Positions 11,371-23,204 of a stretch of DNA of 64,000 nucleotides are shown here, one piece after another. The first letter of the stretch is position 1. Each line of letters opens with the position of its first letter. Below the pieces are notes generated by a model. That model was not told the DNA's origin. It was given only the letters and a program-made list of their open reading frames with translations, and did no database searches. This DNA comes from Armigeres subalbatus (taxonomy: Eukaryota > Arthropoda > Insecta > Diptera > Culicidae), in contig NC_085140.1 in the NCBI RefSeq assembly GCF_024139115.2, positions 23,218,035 through 23,282,034 on the forward strand, given 5' to 3'. The position numbers and the translations under genes were made by a program.

Positions 11371-12498
11371 CTATTGTGTTACATTTTTGTGGGCAACGAT
11401 TGTCGCCACCGTTGTCTTCACCTGTTCCACCAACTTCGAAACCGGTTCCTCGTGTGAATCCGATGGGCGGAAATAGGCCAGCATAAATCCGGATGCCAGC
11501 ACAAAGTGGACTAATCCAATGGTGGGCGTAATTAAAAATGAATATTTCGACGTCTTCAGGGCTGGCATTAGAATACAAACGAGAGCAAATCCGGACAAGA
11601 ACGTTCCGGTTGCCACCAGAAGCCATTGGAAGAGAGGAATCTGTATAAAAAAGGAGTATCTTGTACATGGGATAAGCAAACATAAGCCTAAAGCTAACCT
11701 GAATAGTCCACAAAACAGAGACCGGAATGTAAATTGCCATTGAATATCCATAAACACAAACCAGTGACAATATAGTCGGACTGTACGGTGCTTGCTGAAA
11801 CAAGATAGTTAGAAATGCTGTGTCGCTACCCTTAAATTTGAAATGATGTTTCACCTCTTCGAGATCCATTTCATCCGTCCGAATACTCCATTTCAGTAGC
11901 GCCCACAGAGCCATCGGTACCAAACACGTGTACAGCACTATGACCGTTGCCGATACAGATACCAAATGAAAATCATATCGCCATTGATGGTTCCCGGCGC
12001 TCTGAAGGTAACTGGCCATGTTACCCGATATCGCAATTGAGAAAATCTGTTGATAACTTGTAGATTATAGGAGGCTCAAGACATCAGGCTACAAAATCAT
12101 AATTTACCAAAGTTATCACAATCCACACGGGGCCATAGAGATCGGGATTGGTGCCAATGTTATGCTTAAGGTAGTCAGTCGGGGCACGCTTCGGAATGAT
12201 AGACGTGGCTATGCGGTCGACCACCATCATTGTGTCAACATCGAAAAACCGCTGATAATACTCGAATGTGAAGAATGATGAGCTTTTGGGGGTTTCCGTC
12301 TCTACAAGAATTAATATTTCATTACTTTAAGATACACAAAAAACATATTCACATTAGACCTTCGGATACGTTGTCCGATTCTCGACTGGGAGATGTCTTT
12401 TTCGGCGAATCGATATTTAGCTGTGCACTGTTGGAGTTGCCTTCCTGTATCAAAGGGAACTCTTTGAATGAAAGCAAATCGTCCACAGTTGGTTCCAT
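11371..12498 (-). CDS. Yip1-domain Golgi membrane protein, YIPF1/YIPF2 homologue (5 exons)
   Basis: Complete gene of 891 coding bases, 296 residues. Exons are 12498-12360, 12301-12108, 12046-11855, 11794-11699 and 11640-11371; all introns are GT-AG and 58-61 nt except the third (60 nt) and fit a continuous frame (first junction phase 1, the others phase 0). The N terminus is acidic and soluble (starts MEPTVDDLL), then SFFTFEYYQRFFDVDT and a TNPDLYGPVWI motif lead into the hydrophobic Yip1 domain of about five membrane segments, including the conserved VCVYGYSMAIYIP stretch in exon 4. YIPF1 and YIPF2 are multipass proteins of the Golgi that bind Rab GTPases and YIF1-type partners and act in vesicle traffic. 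One insect gene usually corresponds to the vertebrate YIPF1/YIPF2 pair, so I do not choose between the symbols. No defects seen. Confidence 0.93.
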
Positions 12499-12649
12499 TC
12501 CGAGCAGTTGTGCGAAATGGGTCTACAGATTTTATAGTTTTCAAAGACTTCAAAGACTTTCAAAGACACGACACATCACAGCGAAACTAATGCAAAAATC
12601 AGCAATGTTGTTTACCACCTGACGTCAACTGTTGTTTACATTGTGCATC

Positions 12650-13700
12650 ACCCCTTGACTGTCAGACTAGATTCAAGTTTCCTGTAGGCACATTCTGCGC
12701 ACTTGCATTCAAACGTGTTGCATGCCACGCTTTCATGCGATAGTATTCATAATATGGTCGGGGTTCTGCAAAACCGCACCATGCGACTTTTCGACTGACT
12801 TGTGATATTTTGTTTCTAAATAGAAAATGATTTTTTTTAAAATTAATTATGCGATTTGTGATAAATTGAATCTGCTACACGAAAATATGGACAAAAAAGT
12901 ATTTTTTTACTGCTGCTTTGTGCAATTCAGCAGAACCTCCGCCATATGTACACATAATAAGACGATTGAAAGGGAGAAATAATGAAAATCCCTTGTCAAT
13001 ATTTTAATGGATTCAATCAATAGTCAATGTGTGATTCTTTTGTCAACATGCAACTGAATTTCATTATGGATTGTTTGGAGTGCTTGTATTACCGCATTCT
13101 TCATACAACTTTGTTCAAATTCCATTTGGTACAAATCCAAGGTGCTAGTTGCACTAATTTTTACTATGTGATTGAAATTTATTATCATTTAAAATCGAAA
13201 TTATCAGTTGGGTATATTGGTCTGCGTATCTACGTAGTGTAACAAAACGATGTGCGATAAAAATGATTGATTTATATGCGTTTTGCTTACATTTTGCTAA
13301 GCTAACATTTTACTATATTACCTCCAGTAACCCTAATTGTCGTGCAATACTGAAATTTTTAGTCGATTGTTCAGCATAAGTAAGTATGTGATCCACCAAA
13401 GTTTAACTCTGTGCACGTTATAGTTGCTTCAGCTCGTGCCTTCGAAAAATGCTTATAAAAAGAACGTAGTTTCCAAGAAGCCTATGAGAAATGGCCGAGT
13501 ATTTCGTCACTTGTTTGGTTTCTTTCTTTACTAATATGAGAATATCTTCTAATGAACACAAAATTACACGTTTTCATTCCAAATCTATGAAATATATTGA
13601 GGTTGACTGATTTTCATACAGCATGTCTTCACAAACCGCGCAATCATCAGCCTGAGAGCATATTTGACTTATCCCATGTCGTGATTAATTATTTTAGAGC
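12650..13700. other. AT-rich intergenic DNA, nothing recognised
   Basis: Upstream flank of the YIPF gene. The frame at 13027-13242 is short, without homology I recognise, and ignored. Confidence 0.4.
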
Positions 13701-13720
13701 GTCTTAGGGGAAATGCTACA

Positions 13721-13814
13721 AGGTTAAAAGACTATTGTTCTTCCATTTACTTCCACTATTAACTTAATAACGTTAATAGTGGAAGTAAATGGAAGAATAA
13801 TAGTCTTTTAACCT
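13721..13814. repeat. Near-perfect 43 bp stem, 8 nt loop hairpin
   Basis: The left arm 13721-13763 (starts AGGTTAAAAGACTATTGTTC) is the reverse complement of 13772-13814 with a single G/A difference, which in RNA would be a G:U pair. The loop is TTAATAAC. It could be a tiny fold-back element or a source of small RNA; no flanking duplication is obvious. Confidence 0.8.
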
Positions 13815-13911
13815 TTAACCTTATCCCATGTCATTCATGTCAAAAGGTTTGAACATTTGATTCTTGACTTCTTGAACCAGTCCAAATGATTTGATATGAC
13901 CAATACATCAT

Positions 13912-14029
13912 CCCTCCTTAGCCGTGCGGTAAGATGCGCGGCTACACAGCAAGACCATGCTGAGGGTGGATGGGTTCCCGGTCCGGTCTAGGCAATTATC
14001 AGGTTGGAAATTGTCTCGACTTCCCAAGT
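13912..14029 (+). mobile_element. Feilai SINE fragment (5' part)
   Basis: Carries the tRNA-related head of Feilai (CCTCCTTAGCCGTGCGG, then GCGGCTACA and CAAGACCATGCTGAGGGTGG) and the conserved block ending TGTCTCGACTTCCC, but lacks the 3' part and the AAG tail. The break coincides with CCCAAGTAAC, the apparent start of another element. A base loss in the box B region (GGGTTCCCGG) also marks it as a dead copy. Confidence 0.85.
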
Positions 14030-14652
14030 AACAATTTATTGTTGCCTAAACGTTTTTACAGCTTTCACAAAGCAGCCTTTGTTTGTATAAAGGTTGAGCA
14101 TTAGAACTAACATCATTTGTTCAGCTTTTAATCATCTAAATTTGGTGATTTTATCCAGCATTACGCTTATTTGAGGTTACTCAGTAGGCTGAGTTTAGAC
14201 TTAATAAGCGCTTAATAAAGTCTTAAAAAGCTTGTAACCAGCTGTTCTTCAGCTGCATTTAAGCGAGCAGATAAAATCAATATGTTCCTTATCGAATCGC
14301 AATTAGCTTAGAATTATACAAATTTCTAGGATTTATATGTGCTGAAAATTAACTGAAGAAATTAATTGTGATATAATGTTAAGAATTGAACTCGAATTCG
14401 TTGATTTGTAGTCACTCACCTAGCACCTGAGCCATCAGGAATTGTACAATCATGACCATTGACGTCTTATATTTTATTTCAAATTTTAACTGAATAAAAG
14501 TGTACAACAGCTGAACGAAGGTAAAATTGAAGCTGAACAAGTAGAATAACAGCTGCCTGTAATAAGCGATTAAATGTCAAATTTTGTTTATAATCCGGGT
14601 GCGTTGGTTAATTTGCTGAAGTGTTTGGTAATTTAAAGCAAAATCGAAAAAT

Positions 14653-15432
14653 ATGGACAAAAATATGGTCTCAGGTAAATCTCATAAAATTATTGAATAA
14701 ACCAAGTTTATGAATTTACTATTGCATCTCACAGAAAAAAAAACAGATCACTTCGTGATTGTGGAGACGGTAAATAGAAAGTGGAAAAACATTTCACCCG
14801 TTCCTCACCGCTGGCTAAAAGGAAAGTTCCTGATGTGGCCAGATAAAAAAGCGTAGTCTCTTATCAAAGAAAAGTCGTCGGTTCCTTCATCTACATGGCA
14901 CAAGATTCCTTGCACTCTGAAGAGGAAATACTTAAATACATACGCGCAAGCTGAAGCTGAGGCAGCTGTGATGTCTGGTCATACGGATTCTGACTCGCAA
15001 CCACCGCCGGTGAAAAAAATACGGACTAAAGCAGCTCTCAAGCAAGGAGTGACGACGGACTTCAAAGATTTGATGGCCAATCAAGGTATAATGTTGCTTA
15101 ATTAGAGTATATCTAAATCATTAAATGAACAATAATATACAGGCGCATCAACTTCGAAGAAAGCTCCCGATAACGTGAAAAATCGTGTACCGACTTATGC
15201 TATGGAAATTGAGGTAGAAAATGAAGTCCTGACATCTGATATTGCACGCTCACTTCCGAATGGCATGAGACAATACCCGGATAATATGATACAGTCAACA
15301 TCGGGAACGGTTCAAGGACAAGTAGATCATCTGGTGAATGTAGAAATAGTAGGTCTTCATTTGAACATCAGTTCTGATGTGAAATTATACAATATTATAT
15401 ATTCTATTGGGGCCAAAAAATGCTTCACTTAA
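14653..15432 (+). pseudogene. Remnant of a DNA-transposon-associated protein gene
   Basis: Three exons can be followed: 14653-14674, 14735-15085 and 15143-15432, with GT-AG junctions in phase 1. Exon 2 begins with HFVIVETVNRKWKNISPVP, then HRWLKGKFLMWP, a signature (V-x-T ... VP..W ... MWP) found at the N terminus of many arthropod proteins of transposon origin, some of which carry a C-terminal DUF4806 domain. An in-frame TAG at 14854-14856 interrupts it directly after MWPDKKA; the frame then continues for 76 codons with a basic, proline-containing linker. Exon 3 runs open to 15432 without a domain I recognise, and the expected C-terminal domain is missing. The family assignment comes from memory of the motif and is moderate. 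Confidence 0.55.
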
Positions 15433-16035
15433 TTATTTCTATTTATATTCTATTTATGACTTCCAGATTACGGTTACCCCAACAAACATTCACTAGTTTA
15501 ACAAACATCAGTGTGATGATTCAATTCAGCACTGTGTTGAATAATGTCTGTAGTATTTCTTATCGCAACTTCTGTTCAGGCTTTGTTCACACAATTTTGG
15601 AGAAGTTATACAGCTACAACATCTTATTTTGAAAAACAACTTTACTATCTGATTTATTAAACCTTTAATAAGCATTTTACTTAGCCTTAATTCAGCTACA
15701 TGTAAATATTTCGAAAATAATAACGCATTGAGTGTAACATCATCAAGATCTCCATTGAATGTATGTTGAAGAAATTGCTATTTTCATATAATCATTTTGA
15801 AATTTTCCTAAATCGGGTCTCGAACTGCTGACATTTGATCATCCGCCGGTAACGTTGTCATCCGCGCCATCCTTGATTTGTAAGTTATGGCCTACTCGAC
15901 GCATAACATAAATAATCGTTTGGCTGAATATGAATCATTATTGGTCTCTTATTCAACAAGTCAATCTGTCAAACTACAGTTTGTTAATAACTGTACAAGA
16001 TTTTTATTTCAACCATTGTTCAGCCAGTCATAACC

Positions 16036-16689
16036 ATCGCACACTGGGAAAAAATATATGAAAATAATGTCAAAACGATAAAATAAAATTCGTCCCCAAT
16101 GATATTAATGGAGTTCATGAAAATTTAATGGATTTATTTTCGACCTTGCTCGAAATCTCTGAATAACCGGTATGATTGTGCCATCAATACCACACATGCA
16201 GCAAGTAAATAACTACACATATCGAAATTTATTTATACATATATAGAAAAACAACTAGTACATATGGAATCTGTAACAAACATGCAATATGGTAGATTTT
16301 ATATGAATTTGTTTGTGTTCGTTTCCGCACAACTTTAAAACAACTGCATAAATTTAAATGAAGAATCATTGCTCCAGCAATTTTATTGGTTATAATCTCC
16401 AACACCTTAAGTAATGAACTTTGTAAAAACTAAAAATCACACTAATAAAGTATTAAAAAAAATCTCCAACAGCTTTATAGAATAGGAATTAATTATGTAT
16501 CACGAAATAATTATGAATTGCCCCACGAATATAAAAAGCCTGAGTGTTCTTGACAATGAATCCAACAATGTCTTGAAAATAAATCATTATTTTCCTATCC
16601 AAATATCATCAATTCAAGCCATCGCGATTTTCTTTCAAACGGAAAAAAACATAATCTATTACTTATAATGTTTTCTTCCACTGTGCGAT
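16036..16689. mobile_element. MITE-like element with short inverted termini
   Basis: ATCGCACACTGGGAAAAAA at the left end is matched by an inverted TTTTCTTCCACTGTGCGAT at the right. The interior is AT-rich and non-coding. It sits inside the larger 14.0-17.1 kb element. Confidence 0.5.
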
Positions 16690-17477
16690 AGATCCGACAA
16701 AGGTGAAATCCAATGGTTAAGAAGGACAAAGGTTAAGAAGAATGTCTAATGCTTGCTTATTAATCTACTATTCAAACTCAATTCGACCACCCTTTTGAAG
16801 CATCACATCATAGTCGAACAAAGAATTTTGATAATCATTAGTTCAGCACATTGATAAACTTCTCCAATGTGCTGAAATGTGATAAAACTAAAACGTTAGT
16901 TCGACTTCAAATAAAGGTGGAAAACAAATAAATAGGCCAAGTCGAATATTAGTTGAATCAAATGCTGAAATGAAATCTGTCTAGCGAATTATTCAGGATC
17001 CATTTTATTCAGCTTTGAAGATCACAAATAAACAATAATTCAACTTAGATGCTTATTTGTAGCTTGTCGTTGTTTGTTGGGACCCTGTCGTAGAAGTTTT
17101 TTTATTTGTAAGAGGGAATTTTCAAACGGGTTTGCTGAAATTGTTTGCAACGACCCAAATCGATTTACATCATCAACTACATGTTCCAAGTTATGGATGT
17201 TTCTTGTTATATAATCAACGCCATAGATGGTTTTGTAATCCTCAATATACTTTCAAACATGAGTTGGGCAGTATCTCGATGTTTCGCATAGGTGTCATTA
17301 GAGCATATTGTCACTGCTACGAACAACAAAAGAAAATGATTGTAGATATGCTCACTGAGAATGTCTTTTAAAACCACTATTCCAACGTAATTAAAAAACA
17401 GCGCCATTCTACCCCTTTCCAGAACGACAAACAATCCATACCTCTCATCGATCTATAGATTTCTGAAGGAAGTCTTG

Positions 17478-17686
17478 TACACTGGATTCTGTTTTTTCAC
17501 GATTTCAATTTTTTTTCAAATTTGCACTCATCCTGAATGTTTAACGCATATAAATTATCATGTGATTTTTCTTTGATTTATTCATGATTTTTGAAACATG
17601 TTGCAAAGATTTTGGTGATGAATCACGATGTCACACGAGCAAAAATACGAACGAAATAAAATCGCGTAAAAACAGAATCCTGTGTA
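17478..17686. mobile_element. MITE with TACACTGGATTCTGTTTTT termini
   Basis: Left end TACACTGGATTCTGTTTTTT and right end AAAACAGAATCCTGTGTA form inverted repeats of about 35 bp with a few mismatches, continuing into ACGATTTC / GAAATAAAATCGC. Non-coding interior. The short frame at 17132-17371 just outside is not gene-like. Confidence 0.65.
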
Positions 17687-17989
17687 CTTAATAACCTATT
17701 TGACAATTTTTCAATGTCGCGAGCACAAAGTTTTCCTTTGAGATCCGAGACTTCCATCACTCCATCCGATAAGACACCTTTTCATAATTCCAAGCTCAAG
17801 CATATGCATTGAGTCAGCAATCCTTGATCATGTCCAAATAGGGTATTTTCACAATTGGCGAGTCTTGATGTTTGTAATGTTTGCCACATTGTTTTTTTTT
17901 AACGAACTTTTATTTACTAAATTAATGATTTTGTGTGTGTTACTTCTACGTGAAGTTAAACGATTTACAATGATATGGAAATGCTAATA

Positions 17990-18688
17990 TCATCTTCCAA
18001 ACTTAGACGTACATGTTAATGATAGAATTTGAGGCGAAAGTATAGAATTGATAGTTCCGTTAGGATACGGCAGGCATGAAGAATGTTTTTTTATAGAAGT
18101 CGATTTGAAAGTGAGCGGAGGGCAATATTTGTGAAGGCACATATCACACGACCTTCCTTCTGCCAAGCTCCCGTATGAAGCGGGAGGGAAGAACATCAGT
18201 GTGGAAGCTGATATATCTCCACTGGCAAAAGGAAGGTGGTTTGACTTGCTCATATATATGCCATCGCGTGCGGAAGGATTTTCTATCGACGGACGCAATG
18301 AGAAAACAGAACTGTGCAATAAAAATCCTATTCGACTAAATGCTGATGTCATATTAGAAATTTGGAGACAGTACTAGATTGATTTAGCTGATGTTGATAA
18401 AAAAATTTGATTCAAATTTTGCCAATTTTTTTCCCAGTCTAAATTGGGTAATTTACTCTCAATTCTGAGTTTGATGCCCCGTTCATTGAGTAAATAAGTA
18501 TAAATAAGGCATGTTGTGTTCAAATTTGGTTGATGTTTCATTTGCTCCGCGGCTCCTAACCATTCTCGGGTATTTCTGGTAATGTGTCTGCAGTTGACTT
18601 GCTGTAACATAAATTCATCAACATGTTGGTTGGGATTCTTGTGCATATATAAAATGTTTTTTTTATGAATAGACTTTTCGCTTTGCAT
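17990..18688 (-). pseudogene. ORF2 C-terminal region, decayed
   Basis: Two frames (18688-18374 and 18352-17990) downstream of the RT on the same strand. The first contains LPNLDWEKNWQNLNQIFLSTSA and the second starts TSAFSRIGFLLHS. Their position and style fit the cysteine-poor tail that follows RT in L1/Tx1 elements, but I rely on position more than on motifs. Confidence 0.5.
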
Positions 18689-18981
18689 TCAATATCCTCC
18701 ATGGCCAAACCGCCTTTGTAAACCGGAAGATACAATTGATCCTTAGAGATATTATAAAAATAGCCTTTCCACCAAAATCTAAAGCAAATCTGCCTAATCT
18801 GAGCGATGTGTTTATTGTTTGGTGGTTAAATTTGAGCCGTATGCCAAAGTTTTGAGAGTACTAGGACATTTAAAATTACGGTTCTTTGAAAAATATTTAA
18901 ATTGCGGCGTTCGTTCGAGGTAATAACGTACTTCATTTTGTGATGTCCTGACCTACAATTGTTAAACCGCAAGTATTTTGA

Positions 18982-20198
18982 TTAACCAATGTTCAACCTT
19001 ATATTAGCATAAATGCTAAAGTAGTTGACTAGTTCTAAGACCTTGTAAAACTCGTGGTTATTACGAATCAATACATTGATGTCATCCGCGTATGCATTTA
19101 CCTTGATAAAGTAGTTACTTATCAGACACCCACCAACAGCATCATATAACATGCGTATCAGTGGTTCGATGTATAAACAAAATAGTGCCATGCTCAACGG
19201 ACACCCCTGTCTCACGGAAGTTTGGATCGAGAAAGAATTTGTAAGAAAACCATTGAACAATACTTTCGATGTGGCATTTTTGTATAGTCTTTTCAAGCAG
19301 TCAATAAACACTATAGGAAAAATGAACTTCTCGAGAACTAGCCATAGGAAATCATGATCTACTCGATCGAAGGCTTTTTCAAGGTCAATGCTCAAAAGCA
19401 TTCAAAATGTTTGGTTTGTTTGGCTTTCATCATCACATTTCGCAAAGCACGTAGGTTGTTAATACAAGATTGTTCTGAGATGCAGGCTGATTGACCTGGG
19501 CCAAGCAGTTTACTCAACAACGGCTGCACTCTTGACCACAAGATCTTTGTGAACAGCTTGTAGTCGGTATTAAACATGCTAATTGGACGACGGTTGTTCA
19601 AATCATGCTTGTCGCCTTTTTTAGGGATCAGCGTTATGATACCGGCGGAAAAAAAGTGCAGGAGGGTATTCACTTTGGGTAAGATAGCAATTAAATAATT
19701 TGAGTAAGTAATTCTTAATCACATCATAACTATTTTTGTAAAAAATGTACGACAATCCATCAGGACCAGGAGATGAGTTTTTTATGCGTTTTGTAAAACC
19801 TCATCAAGCTCTGACAACTCAATTGGCTTGATTAAAATGTCTCTGTCTTCATCAGTTAAACTTGACCTTAAGTAGTTCAATACAACCTCGGTATTTAGAT
19901 TAGAGTTATTTTGTTTTTTGAAATTATTTGCATAGTATTCATGTAGACCTGTTTTTAAAACCTTCGTATCTGCTGTTAATTGTTCTTTTATACGTATCTT
20001 TGTGGTGGAAGAAGGATTGGAATTTTTTATTCTAGCTGCAATTTGGAATAAACTGAGTTTCTTCTCTTCAAGAATGCTGTCACTGTTGAATGTTCCTTTA
20101 TAAAATGCCAATCTTCTCTGTTCTATTTGCATGAGCTTAGATTTTACGATTTTCATTTCATCGTCCACACGCTTATTATTTTGCTGTTCCAAAAACAA
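18982..20198 (-). pseudogene. ORF2 reverse transcriptase domain, broken into three frames
   Basis: Frames 20198-19782, 19673-19392 and 19401-18982 together cover the RT. Landmarks are GIITLIPKKGD and RRPISMFNTDYK in the fingers, SIDLEKAFDRVDHDFL (motif A with its Asp), VRQGCPLSMALFCLYIEPL (motif B) and AYADDINVLI (motif C). The active-site residues survive, but stops and frameshifts separate the blocks. It would copy the element RNA at the nicked target. Confidence 0.8.
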
Positions 20199-20203
20199 CT
20201 CAT

Positions 20204-21044
20204 TTAAACAGTTATAGTAAAAGTTTTTTTCCCTACTGATTTCTTGATTCCTCTTAAAAGACTCGTTTTTGAAAAATCTTTTGACGGCAAACTTAAAGTC
20301 GTTATTCCACCAAAAACTAAATTATTATACGAGTTTCGAGTTTTAAGGCGATTGTAGAGCTCTTCAAATCTATGCATAATTGTATCATCATTCAAAAAAT
20401 AAGGATTCAGTTTCCAATACCCTCGGCCAATAAAGGACATTTCTTGATTCTCGGGAAGCTGGACGTTAAGTATTACACTGTAATAATCAGAAAAGGACAA
20501 AGGAACAGTACTTATACTTTGAGCAGACCTTAAAAAGTTTTCGGAGCCGTAGTATCTATCTAGACGAGACATCGAACCGCCCCTTATAAAAGTGTAATTA
20601 GTACGTTTTTTCTGCATTGTTTTCTCAATGTCCTTTAAACCAAGTGATTCCACTAAATTCTTAAGACCACTACAGAAATTCTTCACCGAGCCAATCATGT
20701 CATCTCCATTCAACACGCAGTTGAAGTCTCCTACTAATACATTTTCCATACCGTACCTCAAATGCATGATCCTTTTTAAAACCACTCCCTGAATGAGCGT
20801 AAAAGTTGATGTAGTTTACACAATCGACTGTTAACGATGTTATTCGTCCATTGATGTTTAAAATAACGTTAGAATAATTTAAGTTTTTTCGCAGGAGGAT
20901 TCCCGTCCCTTTTTTATCCTCGCTTATGTTGACTACTGCTGTATGGCTACTGATAAACGCAAAGTTTTCAAATGCTACTTCTTGGACGAAAATTATGTCT
21001 AGATCGTGATTCCAAATAAAATCTCTAAAGAGTGACTTCTTCAC
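20204..21044 (-). pseudogene. ORF2 endonuclease domain, frameshifted, catalytic His lost
   Basis: AP-endonuclease-like domain in two overlapping frames (21044-20700 and 20785-20204), so a frameshift lies at about 20760. IIFVQEV carries the metal-binding Glu and VGDFNCVLN the GDxN motif. The catalytic SDHxxV motif reads SDYYSVIL, with Tyr for the active-site His. The enzyme would nick target DNA; this copy could not. Confidence 0.75.
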
Positions 21045-21168
21045 CGGAGAGCTTATCGCATTTAAATTAATTGTCGCTAATGATACGAATGATCGTCATG
21101 GCTTCGTATAGCTTTGATTAGTGAGTTATTCTAGCCTGACAAAACTAGAGAAAATCAAACTTGAGTAG

Positions 21169-22221
21169 TTACACTTGTTCTCCCTTATCATTACTGTCTG
21201 TCTTATCACTTCGATCACCATGACTTCGGGATCTCGACCTACCGGATAATTGCGTTAGTAATTGTTTCATTTTGAGTTCAACGTTCGGTTTTTTGCAACG
21301 GGAGCGTCCTCTCCGCGATGATTGCGAAACGGGGGAGATGTCGTCTGGCGACTTCTCTGCAGCTCTCTTCTGCGTCACTGTGACCTCTATGGTCTCGTGT
21401 CGTTTTTCTTCCACTTCGAACGGCTGTGGTTGACTTGCCTGTTTTGCCTTCGATATCGCTCCAGTTGAGCGGCCGGGTTGGGTTAGGGATAGATTTTTGG
21501 TATTCGAAGCTGTTCCATTGTTATTTAACTGCTGCAATGGTGTCATGTTCAACTGAAGCTTGTCATCGTTATGCTTGGAGAGATTGTTAGCCACTGCTCC
21601 GGAAACCACACCACTGTATGATGCGGTGTTAGTTGAACTCTTCAATCTGGTCAGCTTAGGACAATCAGATTTAACATGCCCTTCCTGCTTACAGAAGAAG
21701 CATCTGTTCTTCAGTCCATCATAGTACAGACGAGTCTTGAAATGCCCGATGTAAAGATTAGATGGTATCTCTTTGGCGATTTCCATGTGGACGCCGCGTA
21801 TTCCACTGAACACAGCGTAATCGAAGTCTGAAGGATATTGTTCTCGAACATGCTGTCTTATTACACCGAATTGGCTTAGTGCTGTAGCAATGTCTTTATC
21901 TTCCACGTCCAGAGGCAGGTTGAAAATCCTCACGTATCTAAACAGTCTACTGGCCACTTCCAATTTTACCTTTGTCGAATCGCCATCACCGTACTCAAAT
22001 CGGTATTGTTCTTCGATCCCAGAAACGAAGCAATCGAAATCCGGTTCATCCAAAAATTTGATGTAAAAGCAGCGATCATTTTCATCTTTGTAGATAGTAT
22101 GTACCTCTGGTGCGGGAATTTTCAGGATGTTAGCCGTAAACCGAAATACATCTGAATGAGCCGGCGCGCGGATTCCACTCGCGAAAATTACTTTGATCGT
22201 ATTCTTACGTAATTTGTCCAT
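21169..22221 (-). CDS. ORF1 nucleic-acid-binding protein of the L1/Tx1-type element
   Basis: An intact 350-residue frame starting at 22221. Residues about 10-125 look like an RNA-binding fold. A single CCHC zinc knuckle lies at about residues 162-175 (CFFCKQEGHVKSDC, spacing C-x2-C-x4-H-x4-C). The C-terminal 100 residues are basic and serine-rich (RSRCKK, SGRSRSRSHGDRS). ORF1 proteins of this kind coat the element RNA and accompany it to the insertion site. It is the only part of the element without a frameshift. Confidence 0.8.
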   Translation of the reverse strand: MDKLRKNTIKVIFASGIRAPAHSDVFRFTANILKIPAPEVHTIYKDENDRCFYIKFLDEPDFDCFVSGIEEQYRFEYGDGDSTKVKLEVASRLFRYVRIFNLPLDVEDKDIATALSQFGVIRQHVREQYPSDFDYAVFSGIRGVHMEIAKEIPSNLYIGHFKTRLYYDGLKNRCFFCKQEGHVKSDCPKLTRLKSSTNTASYSGVVSGAVANNLSKHNDDKLQLNMTPLQQLNNNGTASNTKNLSLTQPGRSTGAISKAKQASQPQPFEVEEKRHETIEVTVTQKRAAEKSPDDISPVSQSSRRGRSRCKKPNVELKMKQLLTQLSGRSRSRSHGDRSDKTDSNDKGEQV

Positions 22222-22516
22222 TGTGTGTATATCTATTCAGTGAATAGATTCCGTTTAAAATAAAAATAGTGATAATGAGTGGCGTGGAAACACTTCCTCA
22301 GCACCACCAAAAACGCGTGTTATCTCATCGACATCCGAGTGAACACTCTTGTTTCATTCTAAATTTTTCGTCTGTGCTAGCTGCGCATCTTATGTTAGGA
22401 AATGTGACTAGATGTGTTAGAGTGTTCACCTTCAGTGGTGCTATCCATTAATGCCGTTAAAGTTTATCACACCTAGATTTTTGAAAAAACAACCCTGATT
22501 GATCCATCTAGCGGTG

Positions 22517-22919
22517 TTTGTGCCTTTCTCGTACATTAGATATACTACTAAAAAAATTGAGTGAGAATTTCTTAGCGTGTTTTTTTGTATATAAATCGTA
22601 TTTTGGCCATAACTTTTGATCCCATTGTCCGATCTGGCCAATTTTCAATAGGAAACAATGGGACAGGATTCCCCGTCGAATGCAACTTATTGCAAACAAA
22701 TCGGATCGAGATAAGTGCCTAAAAGATGAGTGAGTTTTATTATGCGCACATAAATACACACACGCACATACATACACACAGACAGACATCATCTCAATTC
22801 GTCGAGCTGAGTCGATTGGTATATAAACTCTATTGTCTCCGAACCTTCTATCACAAAATCGTCTTGGAATTGAATATATAGCCTTTTCGTTACACCTTGG
22901 TGTACGAGAAAGGCAAAAA
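22517..22919. mobile_element. MITE with GCCTTTCTCGTAC termini
   Basis: Left end TTTGTGCCTTTCTCGTAC, right end GTACGAGAAAGGCAAAAA, an inverted repeat of about 18 bp. Just outside on the left is CATCTAGCGGTG; a diverged terminus with both blocks recurs at 48205-48232. A core block of about 95 bp (22605-22700) recurs in inverted orientation at 45885-45985, so this is a family. It abuts the 5' end of the L1/Tx1-type element. A run of CACA/CATA repeats lies at 22745-22785. Confidence 0.7.
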
Positions 22920-23204
22920 TGAAATTGGGATCAAAATGCCATCCCATTTATTCATTTTTCGGCCAATGCTGTCTAAATAAAAATAGTTGAATACATCCCA
23001 TACTTTTTTAATAAAAATGGGTTTGTGGATTTTACAGTTTTAGATTAAATCACATATTGAACATACCGGCATTTCCAGGATGCTTTTCAATACTGGCTGT
23101 GCATGTGCTAAGACAAGACAAGACAATATAAATAGCATGACGATAATAAAAAAAAACTTTTGATAAATGCTCTCGCTGACGAATCGCAAATGAAACAAAT
23201 GAAA

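Larger units (their letters stand above)
14030..17070. mobile_element. Probable decayed DNA transposon with CAGCT-rich flanks
   Basis: Starts at CCCAAGTAAC next to the broken Feilai copy. Its outer parts (14040-14630 and 16830-17060) are crowded with CAGCT, CAGCTGAA and TTCAGC words in both orientations, as in subterminal repeats of DNA transposons. The pseudogene 14653-15432 lies inside, as does a nested MITE (16036-16689). The same word density appears at 24970-25330 next to a transposase remnant. The right boundary is not resolved. Confidence 0.4.
17891..22441 (-). mobile_element. Decayed two-ORF non-LTR retrotransposon, L1/Tx1 type
   Basis: Reading on the minus strand: 5' UTR (22441-22222), ORF1 with a zinc knuckle (22221-21169), then an ORF2 broken into pieces for endonuclease (21044-20204), reverse transcriptase (20198-18982) and a C-terminal region (18688-17990). 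The 3' end has AATAAA near 17909 and an A-rich tail (T run at 17893-17903 on the plus strand). No convincing target-site duplication was found, so the ends are approximate. The wide, L1-like RT motif A and the ORF1 layout fit the L1/Tx1 group. Many frameshifts show that it is inactive. Confidence 0.8.

Noticed and set aside
18374..18688. 104-residue frame as a separate host gene
   Set aside because: Same strand and spacing as the tail of the L1/Tx1-type ORF2 that lies directly upstream.
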